Assembly (NCBI GenBank): GCA_964385695.1
Contig: CAYLQA010000003.1
Coordinates: 1-64,000 of the forward strand
Direction of reading: 5' to 3'
Origin: CAYLQA01 sp964385695
GTDB lineage: Bacteria; Desulfobacterota; Desulfobulbia; Desulfobulbales; Desulfurivibrionaceae
Length of the DNA: 64,000 nt
The notes under the pieces are model-generated. The model saw only the letters and a list, made by a program, of their open reading frames with translations. It searched no databases and was not told where the DNA came from. Position numbers and translations under genes: made by a program. Shown here piece after piece: positions 63,448 to 64,000 of the stretch (positions are counted from its first letter, which is position 1; every line of letters starts with the position of its first letter).

Positions 63448-64000
63448 ATGAGTCTTTGCCGCAACATAAAACGGTATGGATTGGTTTTGCCGATCATTGC
63501 CCTGTTTTGCCTTATGGCTCAACCAGCTTGGGCCGGGCAAAGTGTTGCGGTTATGCCCTTGGCCGATCTCAGTCACGGGCCCAATGGGCTGAATCTTAAC
63601 TTGAGCCGTGTCTTGGCCAAGAATTTTGAGGGAAAGGGTTTTTCCGTGCTGGCGGAGGAAGAGATTTTTGATTTCATGGTCCGTCACAGGATTCGCTGGG
63701 TCGGGCACATCGATTCTTATTATTTAAGCCGCTTTCGGGATGAGCTTGCCGCGGATTTTGTGCTCATCGGCACGGTCAGTCAGCGACGTGAGAAGATGCC
63801 CCCGGCCTTGGGCGTGGTTTTGCAGCTGATCCGGACAGAGGATGGCCGTACCATTTGGGCGGGTGGTTCGGAGTTGTGTAAGACCGATGTGAACAAAATT
63901 CTTGGCCTTTCCGAGCCGCAACATATTGAAGACATAGAAAAAATGGTGGTTGCACAAATTGTGGACGATGTGCCGGTTAATCCGGGCCAGGGTTTTGCCG
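63448..64000 (+). CDS. CsgG/TolB-like exported protein, partial
   Basis: The gene starts at ATG 63448 with GAGGTG upstream and runs off the window end, with 184 residues visible. A signal peptide (VLPIIALFCLMAQPAWA) is followed by SVAVMPLADLSHGPNG, RVLAKNFEGKGFSVLAEEEI and ADFVLIGTVSQRREKMPPALGVVLQLIRTEDGRTIWAGG, the same fold as the lipoprotein encoded just before it, but with no lipobox. It belongs to the cytochrome-barrel operon and may help its export or assembly. Confidence 0.78.
   Translation, partial: MSLCRNIKRYGLVLPIIALFCLMAQPAWAGQSVAVMPLADLSHGPNGLNLNLSRVLAKNFEGKGFSVLAEEEIFDFMVRHRIRWVGHIDSYYLSRFRDELAADFVLIGTVSQRREKMPPALGVVLQLIRTEDGRTIWAGGSELCKTDVNKILGLSEPQHIEDIEKMVVAQIVDDVPVNPGQGFA

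Overview
The window is a 64 kb stretch of a Gram-negative anaerobe, most likely a deltaproteobacterium of the Desulfobulbales type (Desulfobacterota). This rests on multihaem c-type cytochromes with outer-membrane barrels, sigma-54 regulators, an AhbD-type haem synthase, cobalamin synthesis genes and type IV pilus minor pilins. It is an inference from gene content; no rRNA, tRNA or CRISPR array was seen. Most of the DNA is chromosomal housekeeping sequence of moderate to high GC, apart from an AT-richer island at about 39.7-42.8 kb.

Layout. (1) 0.1-0.6 kb: a PagL-like outer-membrane protein. (2) 1-8.3 kb: a minor-pilin operon (GspH/FimT, PilW, PilV, PilX, PilY1 and two small exported proteins) closed by a strong terminator. 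(3) 8.4-14.9 kb: acetyl-CoA synthetase with a doubled operator-like repeat, MltA, a PilT/PilU-type ATPase with a zinc-ribbon partner, and an AMIN/STN protein. (4) 15-19.5 kb: a response regulator, CheD, and the coupled set rsmG-cbiP-cbiB. (5) 19.8-30.8 kb: 5-oxoprolinase, a FieF-type cation exporter, small membrane proteins, HisD, a 12-haem cytochrome translationally coupled to NAD synthetase. (6) 30.9-39 kb: PIN-PhoH ATPase, then ahbD-hemE-HD-hemH, a pseudouridine synthase and a SulP transporter. (7) 39.2-42.8 kb: a RelBE-like toxin-antitoxin pair and an island whose two minus-strand units carry integron attC-like ends without any integrase in the window. (8) 43-64 kb: a large locus that looks built for extracellular electron transfer and its control.

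How the last region fits together. A PilZ-PAS-PAS-AAA+ regulator faces a four-gene minus-strand operon (porin, phosphate-binding-like protein, diguanylate cyclase, histidine kinase; the last two share a duplicated sensor module). A second minus-strand operon encodes a thioredoxin-fold/TPR protein, a 10-haem cytochrome with an Ig-like domain and an NHL-repeat protein. A sigma-54 response regulator is followed by a textbook sigma-54 promoter, a ~400-nt structured leader and a 6-haem cytochrome. A second sigma-54-like promoter precedes a cytochrome with up to 16 haem sites, an outer-membrane barrel and two exported CsgG/TolB-like proteins, the last cut by the window end. PilZ and GGDEF domains suggest c-di-GMP control; that is inference.

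Dispersed palindromic elements occur throughout: three REP/BIME-like units with compensating stem sequences, a 25-nt palindromic repeat in two identical copies, and a ~110-nt near-complete hairpin before the PilT-like gene.
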